DNA of 47,426 nucleotides from NCBI GenBank assembly GCA_034678545.1, contig JAXDBS010000022.1:1-47426 (forward strand), given 5' to 3'. Below, one piece after another: positions 1-8,519 of this stretch. How positions within the stretch are numbered: position 1 is the stretch's first letter; the number at the start of each line of letters is the position of its first letter. The notes under the pieces were generated by a model. That model saw nothing but the letters and a program-made list of their open reading frames with translations. It was not told the origin of the DNA and did no database searches. This DNA comes from UBA5614 sp034678545. GTDB taxonomy: Bacteria > Cloacimonadota > Cloacimonadia > Cloacimonadales > Cloacimonadaceae. The translations under genes and the position numbers were made by a program.

Positions 1-411
1 GGCCTGCAGCACAACCCGGCGGTCTGGTTCGCGGAAAAGCTGCCGGTGGACATAGCCGCCGCCCTCTACACCCAGACCTTGAAGGTGGGCAACATCATGG
101 AAGCCGCCTCCCTCACCTACGGAGTTAACGTCGGCAAAACCTGGGGTCCCGAATGGCTTCACCTCACACCCTACCTGGGTCTGGCCGCCGAGTCCTCATC
201 CATGAAATTCAAGTATGACTACCCCACCGGCTCCACCGCTCCAGGGATTCCGCAAACCATCAGGATAGACTTCAAGGTGGAAGGGGAAAACAACTTCCGC
301 GCCACCACAGGCCTCAGCATCCGGCTGGCCATTCTCAACTTTAACTTCGACTACAACTTTGCCAAGTACCCTTCCGCCACCGCGGGGGTGATGTTCAACT
401 TCAGCTTCTGA
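1..411 (+). CDS. Outer-membrane beta-barrel protein, 3' fragment
   Basis: The reading frame is open from the first base of the window, so the gene starts upstream and only about the last 136 residues are visible. An internal GTG at 46 is not a convincing start because the frame continues before it. The visible part alternates hydrophobic and polar residues in short strands separated by turns and ends in NFSF with a terminal phenylalanine, as outer-membrane barrel proteins often do. It may belong to the DUF6588-like barrel proteins, but that is recall, not a search. No substrate or partner can be inferred. Confidence 0.6.
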   Translation, partial: GLQHNPAVWFAEKLPVDIAAALYTQTLKVGNIMEAASLTYGVNVGKTWGPEWLHLTPYLGLAAESSSMKFKYDYPTGSTAPGIPQTIRIDFKVEGENNFRATTGLSIRLAILNFNFDYNFAKYPSATAGVMFNFSF

Positions 412-535
412 CCCGCAGTGCCGGGGATGCTGATATCACTGCCGCGTTTCAGGGGAGGCGGACAGGAATGAGGAAACATCACTCCGGCCCGCGTCCCTGT
501 TTCTTTTCCCTCCGGACGGCAGGAGGGCTGAGGTT

Positions 536-1246
536 GTGAACCGGGACAGGATCGAGCGCTTGCTGCGCGGCCTGTTTATCCTCCTGAGCCTGGTGGCGCT
601 GGGGGACAACGTGATCCGGGGTGACTGGGTGACGGTGGCTTCGGCTGTCCTGACCGTGCTGTTTCTGCAGCTGCCTCCGCTGGTTGAAAAACTCCTGAAA
701 ATCAAACTGCCCCTCAGCTTCCGCTGGACCTACCTGGCCTTCATCGTCGCCTCCATGTACCTGGGGGAACTGCACAGCTTCTTTTACCGCGTCCCGGTTT
801 GGGATATCATCCTCCACACCGCCTCCGCCATGGGCCTGGCCTACATCACCTTTATCCTGGCCTTCACGCTCAACCGCAGGCGGGACCTGGGCCGCGTCCT
901 CAGCCCGCTCTTTGTCGCGCTTTTCGTGTTCAGCCTGCCTGTCGCCCTGGGCGCGGTCTGGGAACTGTTTGAATACGCCGCGGACCGGGTCCTGGGCGTC
1001 AACATGATCAAAGCCATCGCGCCCGGCGATCACACCCGCTTCTATGACTACCGGCGCGGCTTCCTGAATAGCCTGCACGACCTGCTGATGGACTCCGCCG
1101 GCGCTTTCGCGGTGGCGGCGGGAGTGTATCTGTACCTGAGGCGGGCTGGAAAATATTTGTCTTTTTTCGGCCTGCCCTTGAAACAGTTCATCCGGGATAA
1201 TCCGTCCCTCTTCTCCCGGAACGCGGAAAAACCCCTCCAGAACTGA
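536..1246 (+). CDS. Integral membrane protein, YjdF/DUF2238-like
   Basis: This 236-residue protein has about six hydrophobic segments. Conserved-looking polar residues lie within or beside membrane segments: WDIILHTASA near residue 87, AVWELFEYAAD near 145 and a Asp-rich stretch DLLMDSAGA near 188. This pattern matches the YjdF/DUF2238 family of inner-membrane proteins, whose function is unknown. The GTG start at 536 is chosen because AGGAGG at 521-526 lies about 9 bases upstream. The long antisense frame over the same DNA is a composition shadow. No operon partner is evident: the next gene is 150 bases away, beyond a palindromic repeat. Confidence 0.75.
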   Translation: MNRDRIERLLRGLFILLSLVALGDNVIRGDWVTVASAVLTVLFLQLPPLVEKLLKIKLPLSFRWTYLAFIVASMYLGELHSFFYRVPVWDIILHTASAMGLAYITFILAFTLNRRRDLGRVLSPLFVALFVFSLPVALGAVWELFEYAADRVLGVNMIKAIAPGDHTRFYDYRRGFLNSLHDLLMDSAGAFAVAAGVYLYLRRAGKYLSFFGLPLKQFIRDNPSLFSRNAEKPLQN

Positions 1247-1284
1247 CCATTAGGTCCATTTCGCACTTTTTTCTTGACTTATTC

Positions 1285-1378
1285 TTCCCCTCTGCTTCCC
1301 TGCTTGCATTACTTACCCAATACGGACCAAGTCCGTAATGGGTCCGTAATGGGTAAGCAGTGCATCCAAGAGCGGAGC
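1285..1378 (+). repeat. Palindromic intergenic repeat, copy A
   Basis: This is the first of four copies of a family of about 90 bases (others at 15919, 24319 and 41580). The core is ACTTACCCAATACGGAC, a short loop, then GTCCGTAATGGGT, a second GTCCGTAATGGGT and TAAG. The inner arms TACGGAC/GTCCGTA and the outer arms CTTGCAT...TGCATCCAAG are complementary, so one strand can fold into a long hairpin. This copy has the same orientation as copy D. It ends about 10 bases before the ribosome site of the gene at 1399, so it may be part of that leader. Confidence 0.85.
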
Positions 1379-1398
1379 ACAATTGATAAGGAGGAAAG

Positions 1399-1848
1399 AT
1401 GAAAGTACGCAACCGCAAAGTCATGGAGGGATATTCCGGCACCCTGGACGGGATGATCTATTATGTGGACCGGCGCACGGGCGCCACGCTGGCCCGCCGG
1501 ACCTTCACGTTTAAAAAACATCCGGGGCAGCCTCCCTTCCGCAAAGCGCAGAAACAGATCTACGCGATCAATCCGTCCGACGGCTACAAGCGCAACCTGA
1601 CGGATTACATCATAGCTTTCAACAAATTGCCGGAGAACGAGGATCGCAAGATGTCGGCCTGGACCAATGCCTACAACAAGATCATGTACGGCATGCAAAA
1701 AGCCCTGCCGGGCAAGGTGGACCTCAAGACCATCACCCGCGCCCAGATCTACTCGCAAAACCTGCCCTGCCGCACCGTCAAGGCCGCCGTCGATGCCGGC
1801 CTGCTGCCCAAGGTGAGAGGCTACCAGCGCTGGGCCGAACAGATCTGA
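1399..1848 (+). CDS. Hypothetical protein, basic, 149 aa
   Basis: I do not recognise this protein. It is 149 residues, rich in Lys and Arg, with no signal peptide or membrane segment, so it is probably cytoplasmic. Its N-terminal third resembles a small beta-rich fold (YSGTLDGMIYYVDRRTG, then ATLARRTFTFKK), followed by a probably helical part. A strong ribosome site (AAGGAGG at 1388-1394) sits in front of the ATG, which supports it as a real gene. It is monocistronic, flanked by repeat copy A upstream and a 200-base gap downstream. Nucleic-acid binding is possible from the charge, but nothing specific shows it. Confidence 0.65.
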   Translation: MKVRNRKVMEGYSGTLDGMIYYVDRRTGATLARRTFTFKKHPGQPPFRKAQKQIYAINPSDGYKRNLTDYIIAFNKLPENEDRKMSAWTNAYNKIMYGMQKALPGKVDLKTITRAQIYSQNLPCRTVKAAVDAGLLPKVRGYQRWAEQI

Positions 1849-2055
1849 GCCAGCCCGTTGAACAGCACGCCAGGCATGTCGTCCCTCGCTTGACGGGGGA
1901 CCTGATGATCAGCGACGGCAGGTGCGATGCATCATTGAAAACAGGCTGGATTCCTGCCTGCTGGAGCCGGCCTTTCTCAGGCTTCCGGGCTGCTTCCGCC
2001 GATGTCAGTTTGGCGGGTTGCGAAATAATTTGACAACTTGGATAAGGCCGTTGAA

Positions 2056-3012
2056 ATGGCAAGTATGGAACGAGTTTTGATCGAAGAGCTGGACAGCAGG
2101 TACATCGACCGCCTGCCGGAGGAGAGCGGAGTGGTGTCCTTTCACCAGGGGCAGCACTTGCTCTACGTGACGGAGACGGTGAACCTGAAATACACGGTGC
2201 GGCGCTTGAGCAACGGCAGAAAAGAGGATCCCGAGGTCGCCGACCTGTTCAACCAGGCGGACACGGTCAGCGTGGAGCAAAGCGAGACCGGGCTGGACGC
2301 CGTGATCCGCAAGAAGCTGCTGCTGGAAAAGGGCAGCGCGGAATTCAACCAGAGGGTCCAGCTCTGGAAACACTATTCCTACCTGGCCGTCAATCCGGCG
2401 GAATTCCCCTTTGTCAAGATCACCGAATTCACGGACGGGGACTGGTTTTATCTCGGCCCTTTCCGCAGCCGGTTCTTCATGATGGACGTGCTGGAACTGA
2501 CCCAGAGACTGCTCAAGGTCCCATACTGCGAGGTTAAAAGCGGACCCTGCGACAAGCTGGACGACAACCTCTGCCGCGGCTGGTGCGAGCTGATCCGCGC
2601 CGAAGCGGAAAAACCGGCGGCCGGAGCCGGGGAACAGCCCCAGCTGCAGAAACTGGACGCGCTGCTGAAAGAGGCCTTCGTGCATGCCGACAACGGCCTG
2701 CTGGACCTGCTGCTGAACGAGAAACGCAAATACGAGGAAGATTTGCAATTCGCCAAGGCCGACCTGCTCAAGAACAACATCGCCATCCTGCAGCGCTACA
2801 AGGATTGGCTTATCTTCCTTTACAAGATCAAGAACCTCAATTTCGCCACGGACAAGGTCAGTGTGAAGGGCGGCCAGCTGATCCGTTTCAAGGCGGGCGG
2901 CAAGGACCATTTGTGTTCCTATGTCAATATCGCTTACCGCCCCAATGAAGCGCTGGCCTTGAATAAGAACCTGGTGGACGAGGCCAGGATCCTGTATCAG
3001 GAGTGCAAGTAA
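2056..3012 (+). CDS. UvrC-like protein with degenerate GIY-YIG domain
   Basis: The 318-residue protein follows the layout of the N-terminal half of UvrC. LPEESGVVSF (residues about 19-28) then LLYVTETVNLKYTV occupies the place of the GIY-YIG nuclease motif (LP..PGVY.F, LYVGKA.NLK.RV). Next comes a WKHYSYL...FPFVKI...YLGPFRSR stretch matching the UvrC GPF segment, then a Cys-containing region (CEVKSGPC, CRGWCELI). The first catalytic Tyr (GVV) and the Gly of YIG (YVT) are replaced and the expected Arg is not seen, so nuclease activity is doubtful. The RNase H-like and HhH parts of true UvrC are missing. The ATG at 2056 is preferred over TTG 2038 because AAGG lies 8 bases upstream. Its stop overlaps the purC start by one base. 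Confidence 0.65.
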   Translation: MASMERVLIEELDSRYIDRLPEESGVVSFHQGQHLLYVTETVNLKYTVRRLSNGRKEDPEVADLFNQADTVSVEQSETGLDAVIRKKLLLEKGSAEFNQRVQLWKHYSYLAVNPAEFPFVKITEFTDGDWFYLGPFRSRFFMMDVLELTQRLLKVPYCEVKSGPCDKLDDNLCRGWCELIRAEAEKPAAGAGEQPQLQKLDALLKEAFVHADNGLLDLLLNEKRKYEEDLQFAKADLLKNNIAILQRYKDWLIFLYKIKNLNFATDKVSVKGGQLIRFKAGGKDHLCSYVNIAYRPNEALALNKNLVDEARILYQECK

Positions 3013-3902
3013 TGTTTGAACAGTTGAGCAGGCTCAAAACAGTAAATCACGCCCGCCAGGGCAAGGTCCGTGACATCTACGACCTGGGTGAACAGCTGTT
3101 GATCGTGACCTCGGACCGGGTGTCCGCCTTTGACGTGGTCTTTGCCGACCTCATCCCGGACAAGGGAAAGATCCTCAACGCCATCTCCGCCCACCTTTTC
3201 CGTCAGACCCGGGAGTTGGTCTCCAACCATTTCATCACTGACAAAGTGGAGGAATATCCGGCGGAACTTCAGCAGTTCAAACCGGAGCTTGCGGGGCGCA
3301 GCATGCTGGTGCGCAAAACCCGGGTGCTGCCCTTCGAATGCATAGTGCGGGGATACATCACAGGCTCCGCCTGGAGCGAATATAAAAAATCCGGAACGAT
3401 CTGCGGGATGATGGTCCCGGAAGGCTACCAGGAAAGCCAGAAATTCCAGACGCCGCTGTTCACGCCTTCCACCAAGGCGGCAAGCGGGCACGACCAGAAC
3501 ATCAGCTACCGGGAACTGCTGGACCGCATGGACCACAAGGTAGCCTCCTTCCTGAAGGACAAATCCGCCGAGCTGTATAATTACGCACATGACAGGCTGC
3601 TGAAGAGCAGGATCATCCTGGCCGACACCAAGTTCGAGTTTGGCGTGATCGGGTCGGAGATACTGCTCATAGATGAAATGCTGACGCCGGATTCCAGCCG
3701 CTTCTGGGACCTGGACAGTTATGCGATCGGCCAAACTCCGCTCAGCTTTGACAAGCAGTACATCCGCGACTATGTCACTGAATGCGGCTGGGACCGGAAC
3801 CCCCCAGCCCCTGCTTTGCCGGAGGAAGTGATAGCCAGGACTCGGGAAAAATACATCCAGATCTATCGGATCATTACGGGGGACACTTCTGCAAAATGGT
3901 AA
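3012..3902 (+). CDS. purC: Phosphoribosylaminoimidazole-succinocarboxamide synthase
   Basis: PurC joins CAIR and aspartate with ATP to make SAICAR in purine synthesis, in the cytoplasm. The 296-residue protein shows the family landmarks in order: GKVRDIYDLG (ATP-binding loop), SDRVSAFDVV, FRQTRELVSNHF, VRGYITGSAWSEYKKSG, TKAASGHDQNISY and ADTKFEFGV, then SRFWD near the end. Length is typical of the roughly 300-residue class. The ATG at 3012 is chosen over an in-frame GTG at 3003 because AGGAG at 2999-3003 is correctly spaced and the ATG overlaps the preceding stop (TAATG). It overlaps the next gene by 7 bases. Being translationally coupled to an unrelated UvrC-like gene is unusual. Confidence 0.96.
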   Translation: MFEQLSRLKTVNHARQGKVRDIYDLGEQLLIVTSDRVSAFDVVFADLIPDKGKILNAISAHLFRQTRELVSNHFITDKVEEYPAELQQFKPELAGRSMLVRKTRVLPFECIVRGYITGSAWSEYKKSGTICGMMVPEGYQESQKFQTPLFTPSTKAASGHDQNISYRELLDRMDHKVASFLKDKSAELYNYAHDRLLKSRIILADTKFEFGVIGSEILLIDEMLTPDSSRFWDLDSYAIGQTPLSFDKQYIRDYVTECGWDRNPPAPALPEEVIARTREKYIQIYRIITGDTSAKW

Positions 3903-4267
3903 GGATCATTTGCATCGTTGACGACGAAGAGGACCTGACCGAAAACCTCAAATACGAAATAAAGGAACTCAGGCCAGACTGGAAGATCCTGACCTTCCAA
4001 TCAGGACTGGAAGCGATCAAGGAGATCATGAAAGGCGAGGTCGAGCTGGTCGTGACCGATATCGCCATGCCTGACATGGATGGATACGAGCTGTTCTGGC
4101 GAGTCAAGGACTATGACGAAAAGCTGCCCGTGATCATGATGACCGGCTTCGGCTATGACCCCAATCACGTCCTGGTCCGCTCCAAACAGGACGGCCTGCA
4201 GGACATCCTCTACAAACCCTTCGAAACTGCGAAACTGGTGGAGCTGATCGGGCAGCGCCTGGCATAG
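3896..4267 (+). CDS. Stand-alone response regulator receiver domain
   Basis: This 123-residue CheY-like protein consists of a single receiver domain with no output domain. The acidic pocket is IVDDEED near residue 8, the phospho-acceptor Asp is in VTDIAMPDMDGYELF near residue 52, the switch Thr is in MMTGFG and the conserved Lys is in LYKPFE. The ATG at 3896 gives a start right at the receiver fold; longer in-frame extensions into purC would add an unrelated N-terminus. No histidine kinase is present in the window, so its partner and its output are unknown. It overlaps purC by 7 bases and lies 3 bases before lpxK, so it is probably in the same transcript. Confidence 0.88.
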   Translation: MVRIICIVDDEEDLTENLKYEIKELRPDWKILTFQSGLEAIKEIMKGEVELVVTDIAMPDMDGYELFWRVKDYDEKLPVIMMTGFGYDPNHVLVRSKQDGLQDILYKPFETAKLVELIGQRLA

Positions 4268-4270
4268 GAT

Positions 4271-5365
4271 ATGGCCTGCCGCAGCTGCATTGAAAAGCAC
4301 TTCCGGCATCGCACCCTCCTGAGCTATCTGCTGCTGCCTGTTGCCCTGCTGTTCAGCCTGGCGCTGGTCATCCGGCGATTGCTTTATCAAACCTTGATTC
4401 CGCAATATCGAGCACCCGTCTTCGTGATCAGCGTAGGTAACATGATCGCGGGAGGCTCTGGCAAAACTCCCTTCACCATTTACCTGGCGGAGGAACTGCA
4501 CAAGAACGGATTCAGGGTTGCGGTTTCACACCGGGGTTACCAGAGTGAACTGGAAAACAGCGTTACCCTGATCTCCAGCCGGGAAGAGGTGCTTCCTGCC
4601 GCTGACAGGGCCGGAGACGAAGCCTGGCTGATCGCCAGACGGTTGCCGGGAATCCCTGTTATGGCCGGGAAAAAGCGCCGCCGGGCGATCCAACTTTTAT
4701 GCCAAAAGTATCCCGACCTGGATTGCGTGATCCTGGACGACTCCTTTCAGCATCTGAAAGTGCGGCACGACCTGGATATCATCATTGTCAGCGAATGGCT
4801 GCGCTTTGGCAACGGGTTTGTTCTGCCCGCGGGAATCCTGCGCGAACCGCTGTCCGCTTTGAGACAGGCAGACCTGATCGTGCTGAACAGGATCACTGAG
4901 CGAGGCGCGATCGAGCCTGCCCTGGAAAGGCGGCTCAGGCGTTATGACAACGACTTCAGCCGGGGCAGGTACAGGGTGGACGGGTTCTATGATTTTCACG
5001 GAAAGCCGGTTGCGCTGCCATCGATCAAGGGAAACAAAGTCATTGCCCTGGCCGCGGTTGGCAATCCTTCAGGCTTTGCAGATAGTGTAAGGGAAGCGGG
5101 ATTAGTGATCCAAGGCGGAATATCGTTTCGCGACCATTACGGATATGCCGACACATCTGCCAGGCAAGACACGCTTGGCCTCCTGCAAAACAAGGGCGCC
5201 AGGTGGATCGTGACCACCGAAAAGGACTATGCCAAGCTCAGGAACTATCAGGAATATGCCGATTGCCTGCTGGTCCTGAAGATCAGCTTTGAGCCGGAAG
5301 CCGGGACGGAAACGCCCTCACAGCGAGTCATCAGCAGACTGCCGGAAAGGGAAAAGAACGCCTGA
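4271..5365 (+). CDS. lpxK: Tetraacyldisaccharide 4'-kinase
   Basis: LpxK phosphorylates the 4' position of the lipid A disaccharide at the inner membrane. The 364-residue protein has an N-terminal hydrophobic anchor (LLLPVALLFSLALVI, residues about 20-34), then the family Walker A GNMIAGGSGKTP at about 56-67, VSHRGYQSE, RAGDEAWLIARR, and the LDDSFQHLKVRHDLDI segment. The C-terminal EKDYAKL motif is present. Length fits the family. It implies lipopolysaccharide and an outer membrane. Its TGA overlaps the ATG of the next transporter gene by one base, so the two are likely coupled. Confidence 0.95.
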   Translation: MACRSCIEKHFRHRTLLSYLLLPVALLFSLALVIRRLLYQTLIPQYRAPVFVISVGNMIAGGSGKTPFTIYLAEELHKNGFRVAVSHRGYQSELENSVTLISSREEVLPAADRAGDEAWLIARRLPGIPVMAGKKRRRAIQLLCQKYPDLDCVILDDSFQHLKVRHDLDIIIVSEWLRFGNGFVLPAGILREPLSALRQADLIVLNRITERGAIEPALERRLRRYDNDFSRGRYRVDGFYDFHGKPVALPSIKGNKVIALAAVGNPSGFADSVREAGLVIQGGISFRDHYGYADTSARQDTLGLLQNKGARWIVTTEKDYAKLRNYQEYADCLLVLKISFEPEAGTETPSQRVISRLPEREKNA

Positions 5366-6600
5366 TGGACACCATCCAGATAGCGCTGTTCTTCCTGGTT
5401 TCCTACCTGCTTTCACGGGTGTTCGTGGTGTTGAAGATCCCCGAACTGGTCGTGTATTACCTGTTCGAACGGAAGCATATCTCGATCCAGAAACTGTCGC
5501 TCATCCTCATCCTGGGTTCTGCCCTGATCTCGACCGTCATTGCCAATATGGTGACGGTCCTGACCCTGATGCCGCTGGTGAATCTGCTGCAGAAGGAGTT
5601 TAAAGGCGAACCAAAATTCGTGCTGAAGCTCAACACGCTGTTCCTGCTCTGCGTACTCTGGGGAGCCAATATCGGAGGCATAGGCATGGTGACCGGAACC
5701 ACAACCAACGGCATCCTGATCGGGCTGTATGAGATTAACCGGGTGCCGGTGGCCAGTTCCTTCACATTCATTTCCTGGGCGGTCTGGGGGTTGCCTCTGA
5801 CAACAGCTCTGGCCCTGTTGGGCTGGCTGGTCCTGATGGTCTTCTTCCGGCCCGGAAACCTGATGCACAAGGCTGATTTCTCCCGGGAGATAGGAGGCGC
5901 GGGGCTGTCCCGCAAACTGCAAAAGACCGGATTTCTGCTGGCTTTGGCCTTCCTCATCTCGGCCGGGATCCTGTCTTATCTGCTCAGTGTGTTTGAGGAA
6001 CACACAATCACGATCATTGGCATCACTTATGCCTGGTTGTGCGCGTTCGTCTATCTGATCATGCTGCACGGCTGGAGATCCGAAGACGGAGAGCGCAGGC
6101 AACTGCTCAAGACCAACGAAACTTTGCAGGACATTCCGAAGTGGGGACTGTTTTGGGTGGGGCTGGCGATCCTGGTATCCTATCTCCTATGGTGGAAAGG
6201 TTTTTTTAAGGTCGTGGAGAAGTTAGGGACTGATTGGCTGAGTTACGGACGGTCAGATCTGCAAATGTATCTAATCATCGCTTTATTGATTACTTTTGTA
6301 TCCGAGGTTCTCAGTAACACGGCAATCCTGGTAACGATGGTGACAGTGCTCTTTCCCATCATGAAAAGCGACCCCGGACTCATCTCCTGGGAAGGCATGC
6401 TGATCATCGCCCTTTGCTCGTCCTGCGCGTTCATGACTCCACTGGCCACGCCCTCCAACGGATTGGGCTACGGCGCTTCGCGCAAGATCTCGCTCAAATA
6501 CATGCTGATCTCAGGCTTTGTGATGAACGTGCTCTGCTCGACCGTGATCGTGCTCTGGGTGCACAACATTGTCCCGCTCGTGCTGAGCCTGTTTACCTGA
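5365..6600 (+). CDS. DASS/SLC13-like ion transporter
   Basis: The 411-residue protein has about ten to eleven hydrophobic segments. Two inverted-repeat signatures of the ion transporter superfamily are visible: STVIANMVTVLTLMPL followed by GANIGGIGMVTGTTTNG in the first half, and SEVLSNTAILVTMV followed by SCAFMTPLATPSNGLGYG in the second. In this superfamily the paired SNT-like motifs bind sodium and an anion such as a dicarboxylate or sulfate. The substrate cannot be told from sequence alone. It starts within the lpxK stop and ends 14 bases before the convergent rsmE stop, so it is the last gene of the run beginning at 2056. Confidence 0.88.
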   Translation: MDTIQIALFFLVSYLLSRVFVVLKIPELVVYYLFERKHISIQKLSLILILGSALISTVIANMVTVLTLMPLVNLLQKEFKGEPKFVLKLNTLFLLCVLWGANIGGIGMVTGTTTNGILIGLYEINRVPVASSFTFISWAVWGLPLTTALALLGWLVLMVFFRPGNLMHKADFSREIGGAGLSRKLQKTGFLLALAFLISAGILSYLLSVFEEHTITIIGITYAWLCAFVYLIMLHGWRSEDGERRQLLKTNETLQDIPKWGLFWVGLAILVSYLLWWKGFFKVVEKLGTDWLSYGRSDLQMYLIIALLITFVSEVLSNTAILVTMVTVLFPIMKSDPGLISWEGMLIIALCSSCAFMTPLATPSNGLGYGASRKISLKYMLISGFVMNVLCSTVIVLWVHNIVPLVLSLFT

Positions 6601-6614
6601 GACGGGCTGTTGGC

Positions 6615-7325
6615 TCATTGTTTCCTGAGCAGGCTGAATTGTGCAGCTGCCGCGATGGCGGCCGTTTCAGCCCTCAGGATGTTTTCAGAGATGGAAACCT
6701 CGATGATCCCAAGCTCCTTCATTAACTGGAATTCCTTGGGAGAAAAACCGCCTTCAGGACCGATCAGAAAGCAATAACATTTTCCGGCGGCCAGGCTGTC
6801 TAACCTTTGGCCGGGAAGCTGCTCCGAGGCCAGGATCGGCTCGTAGCCGGACTGACTGATCAATCCGATGGCCTGTTCAAGTTCCGTGATTGGATGGATC
6901 ATGGGTAACCACGGATTGTCGCACTGCTTGATCGCTGCCAGGGCGGCAGCCTGGAATTTACTGAGCGTGTTGGCAGAGACATGGCGTACGGAATGCTCAG
7001 TCAGGATAGGGAATAGGTCCGCCGCACCCAGTTCAGTCACTTTTTCCACCAGCAGCTCATCGTGCTTACCTCGCAGCAGGCTGAAGGCAATGGCAAACGC
7101 GGGTCCGGGAACTGGGTGAAATATGATTTCGATAATGTCAACTACAGCTTCCGATCTGTTAATGCTGATGATCCTTCCCTTGCCCAGCCAGCCTTTGCCG
7201 CTGTTTAGGTTTATCTCGTCCCCTGGTTTTTGACGCATTACGTTGGCCAGGTGATGCAATTCACCACCTGTCAGAACGCGCTGTCTGGAGGCTCCGCTAA
7301 GTTCCGGACAGTAAAAGGAGGGCAT
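6615..7325 (-). CDS. rsmE: 16S rRNA m3U1498 methyltransferase
   Basis: RsmE N3-methylates U1498 of 16S rRNA using SAM, in the cytoplasm. The 236-residue protein has an N-terminal PUA-like part (HHLANVMRQKPGDEINL near residue 26) and a C-terminal SPOUT knot with CYCFLIGPEGGFSPKEF and ILRAETAAIAAAA, the cofactor-binding loops of the family. It starts 4 bases after the dnaJ stop and is the last gene of the hrcA heat-shock run. The dnaJ-prmA-rsmE order is common in other bacteria; prmA is absent here. Confidence 0.95.
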   Translation of the reverse strand: MPSFYCPELSGASRQRVLTGGELHHLANVMRQKPGDEINLNSGKGWLGKGRIISINRSEAVVDIIEIIFHPVPGPAFAIAFSLLRGKHDELLVEKVTELGAADLFPILTEHSVRHVSANTLSKFQAAALAAIKQCDNPWLPMIHPITELEQAIGLISQSGYEPILASEQLPGQRLDSLAAGKCYCFLIGPEGGFSPKEFQLMKELGIIEVSISENILRAETAAIAAAAQFSLLRKQ

Positions 7326-7329
7326 GGGA

Positions 7330-8487
7330 TCAGGTGAAGTAATCCTTCAGCTTGGATATGAAGCTCTTGCCGGGTTTGAGTTCGCGTTTGGAATCAAATT
7401 GTTTCAGCTGGTTGAACAGGTCCATCTCTTCCCTGTTCAGGCGGGTGGGCGTGACTACCAGGATCTCCACAAGCAGGTCACCGTTGCCGTAGGAGGAATG
7501 GACCGTGGGCAGGCCCTGGGCCTTGAGTCGAAAGATGCGCCCGGTCTGCGTCCCTGCCGGAATCTTCATCTTAACTGAAGACTGGACGGTGGGAACTATC
7601 ACTTCATCACCCAAAGCGGCTTGGGCAAAGGAAACCGGATATTTCAGATAAAGGTCGCGGCCGTGGCGTTCAAACTGGTCGTCCTGCTTTTCATGGATGA
7701 GCACCAGGATGTCGCCCCTCGAACCGCCTCGGGGACCCACGTTTCCCTGCCCCCGCAGGCGGATATATTGACCTTCCTCCACCCCGGCCGGGATCTTTAC
7801 GTTGATCTCGTTTACCTTGCCCATCCGGCCTTCGCCATAGCATTTGGAGCAACGGTTCTTGATGATCTTGCCTTCGCCTCGGCAGGAGGGGCAATCCGAT
7901 ACGGTCTGCATCTGCCCGAACAGTGACTGGCGGATCTGCCTGACCTGGCCCGTCCCGCGGCATTGGGAGCAGGATTCGCTCTTGCCGTCGGCGCTGCCGG
8001 TGCCCCTGCATTTATCGCAGGCTTCCTTGACGCCGATCTTGATCTTCTTTTCCGTACCCTGGGCGATTTCCTTCAGTGTCAGAGAAAGCTCTATCTGCAA
8101 ATCCTCGCCCCGGTTTGACTGCTGCCTGCTCCTGCCGCCTCCGAAACCTCCGCCGAAGAAGGTCTCGAAGATGCTGCTGAAGCCGCCGCCGAAGAGGTCG
8201 TTCAGGTCGTCAAAGTGGCTGAAGTTGTTCCATTCAAAGCCGTGCCCGCCAAAAGCGTTTTCCACTCCGGCATGGCCATACTGGTCATAGAGCTGTTTCT
8301 TCTCAGGGTCAGACAGCACTTCATAGGCTTCGCTGGCTTCCTTGAACTTCTCTTCAGCCGCCTTGTTATCCGGATTCTTGTCCGGATGAAACTGCATGGC
8401 CAGCTTGCGGTAGGCCTTCTTGATTGTGGAGTCATCGGCGTTCTTGTCCACCCCCAGCACTTCGTAATAATCACGTTTGCTTGCCAT
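7330..8487 (-). CDS. dnaJ: Chaperone protein DnaJ
   Basis: DnaJ is the J-domain co-chaperone that delivers substrates to DnaK and stimulates its ATPase. The 385-residue protein has an N-terminal J domain with the HPD motif (MQFHPDKNPDN), a Gly/Phe-rich linker (about residues 76-120), four CxxCxGxG-type zinc motifs (CDKCRGTG, CSQCRGTG, CPSCRGEG, CSKCYGEG), and a C-terminal substrate-binding part. This is a class A DnaJ. The ATG at 8487 is preferred over the TTG one codon upstream because GGAG is well placed for it. It follows dnaK by about 32 bases in the same operon. Confidence 0.97.
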   Translation of the reverse strand: MASKRDYYEVLGVDKNADDSTIKKAYRKLAMQFHPDKNPDNKAAEEKFKEASEAYEVLSDPEKKQLYDQYGHAGVENAFGGHGFEWNNFSHFDDLNDLFGGGFSSIFETFFGGGFGGGRSRQQSNRGEDLQIELSLTLKEIAQGTEKKIKIGVKEACDKCRGTGSADGKSESCSQCRGTGQVRQIRQSLFGQMQTVSDCPSCRGEGKIIKNRCSKCYGEGRMGKVNEINVKIPAGVEEGQYIRLRGQGNVGPRGGSRGDILVLIHEKQDDQFERHGRDLYLKYPVSFAQAALGDEVIVPTVQSSVKMKIPAGTQTGRIFRLKAQGLPTVHSSYGNGDLLVEILVVTPTRLNREEMDLFNQLKQFDSKRELKPGKSFISKLKDYFT

Positions 8488-8519
8488 CAAAACTCCACAA
8501 TCGTATTTTCAAGGCCAGG

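Noticed and set aside
479..1078. 199-codon minus-strand frame over the YjdF-like gene
   Set aside because: The plus-strand protein has membrane segments and a good ribosome site; the antisense product is low-complexity and charged.
2005..2910. 301-codon minus-strand frame over the UvrC-like gene
   Set aside because: Composition shadow; the plus strand shows family motifs and a coupled operon.
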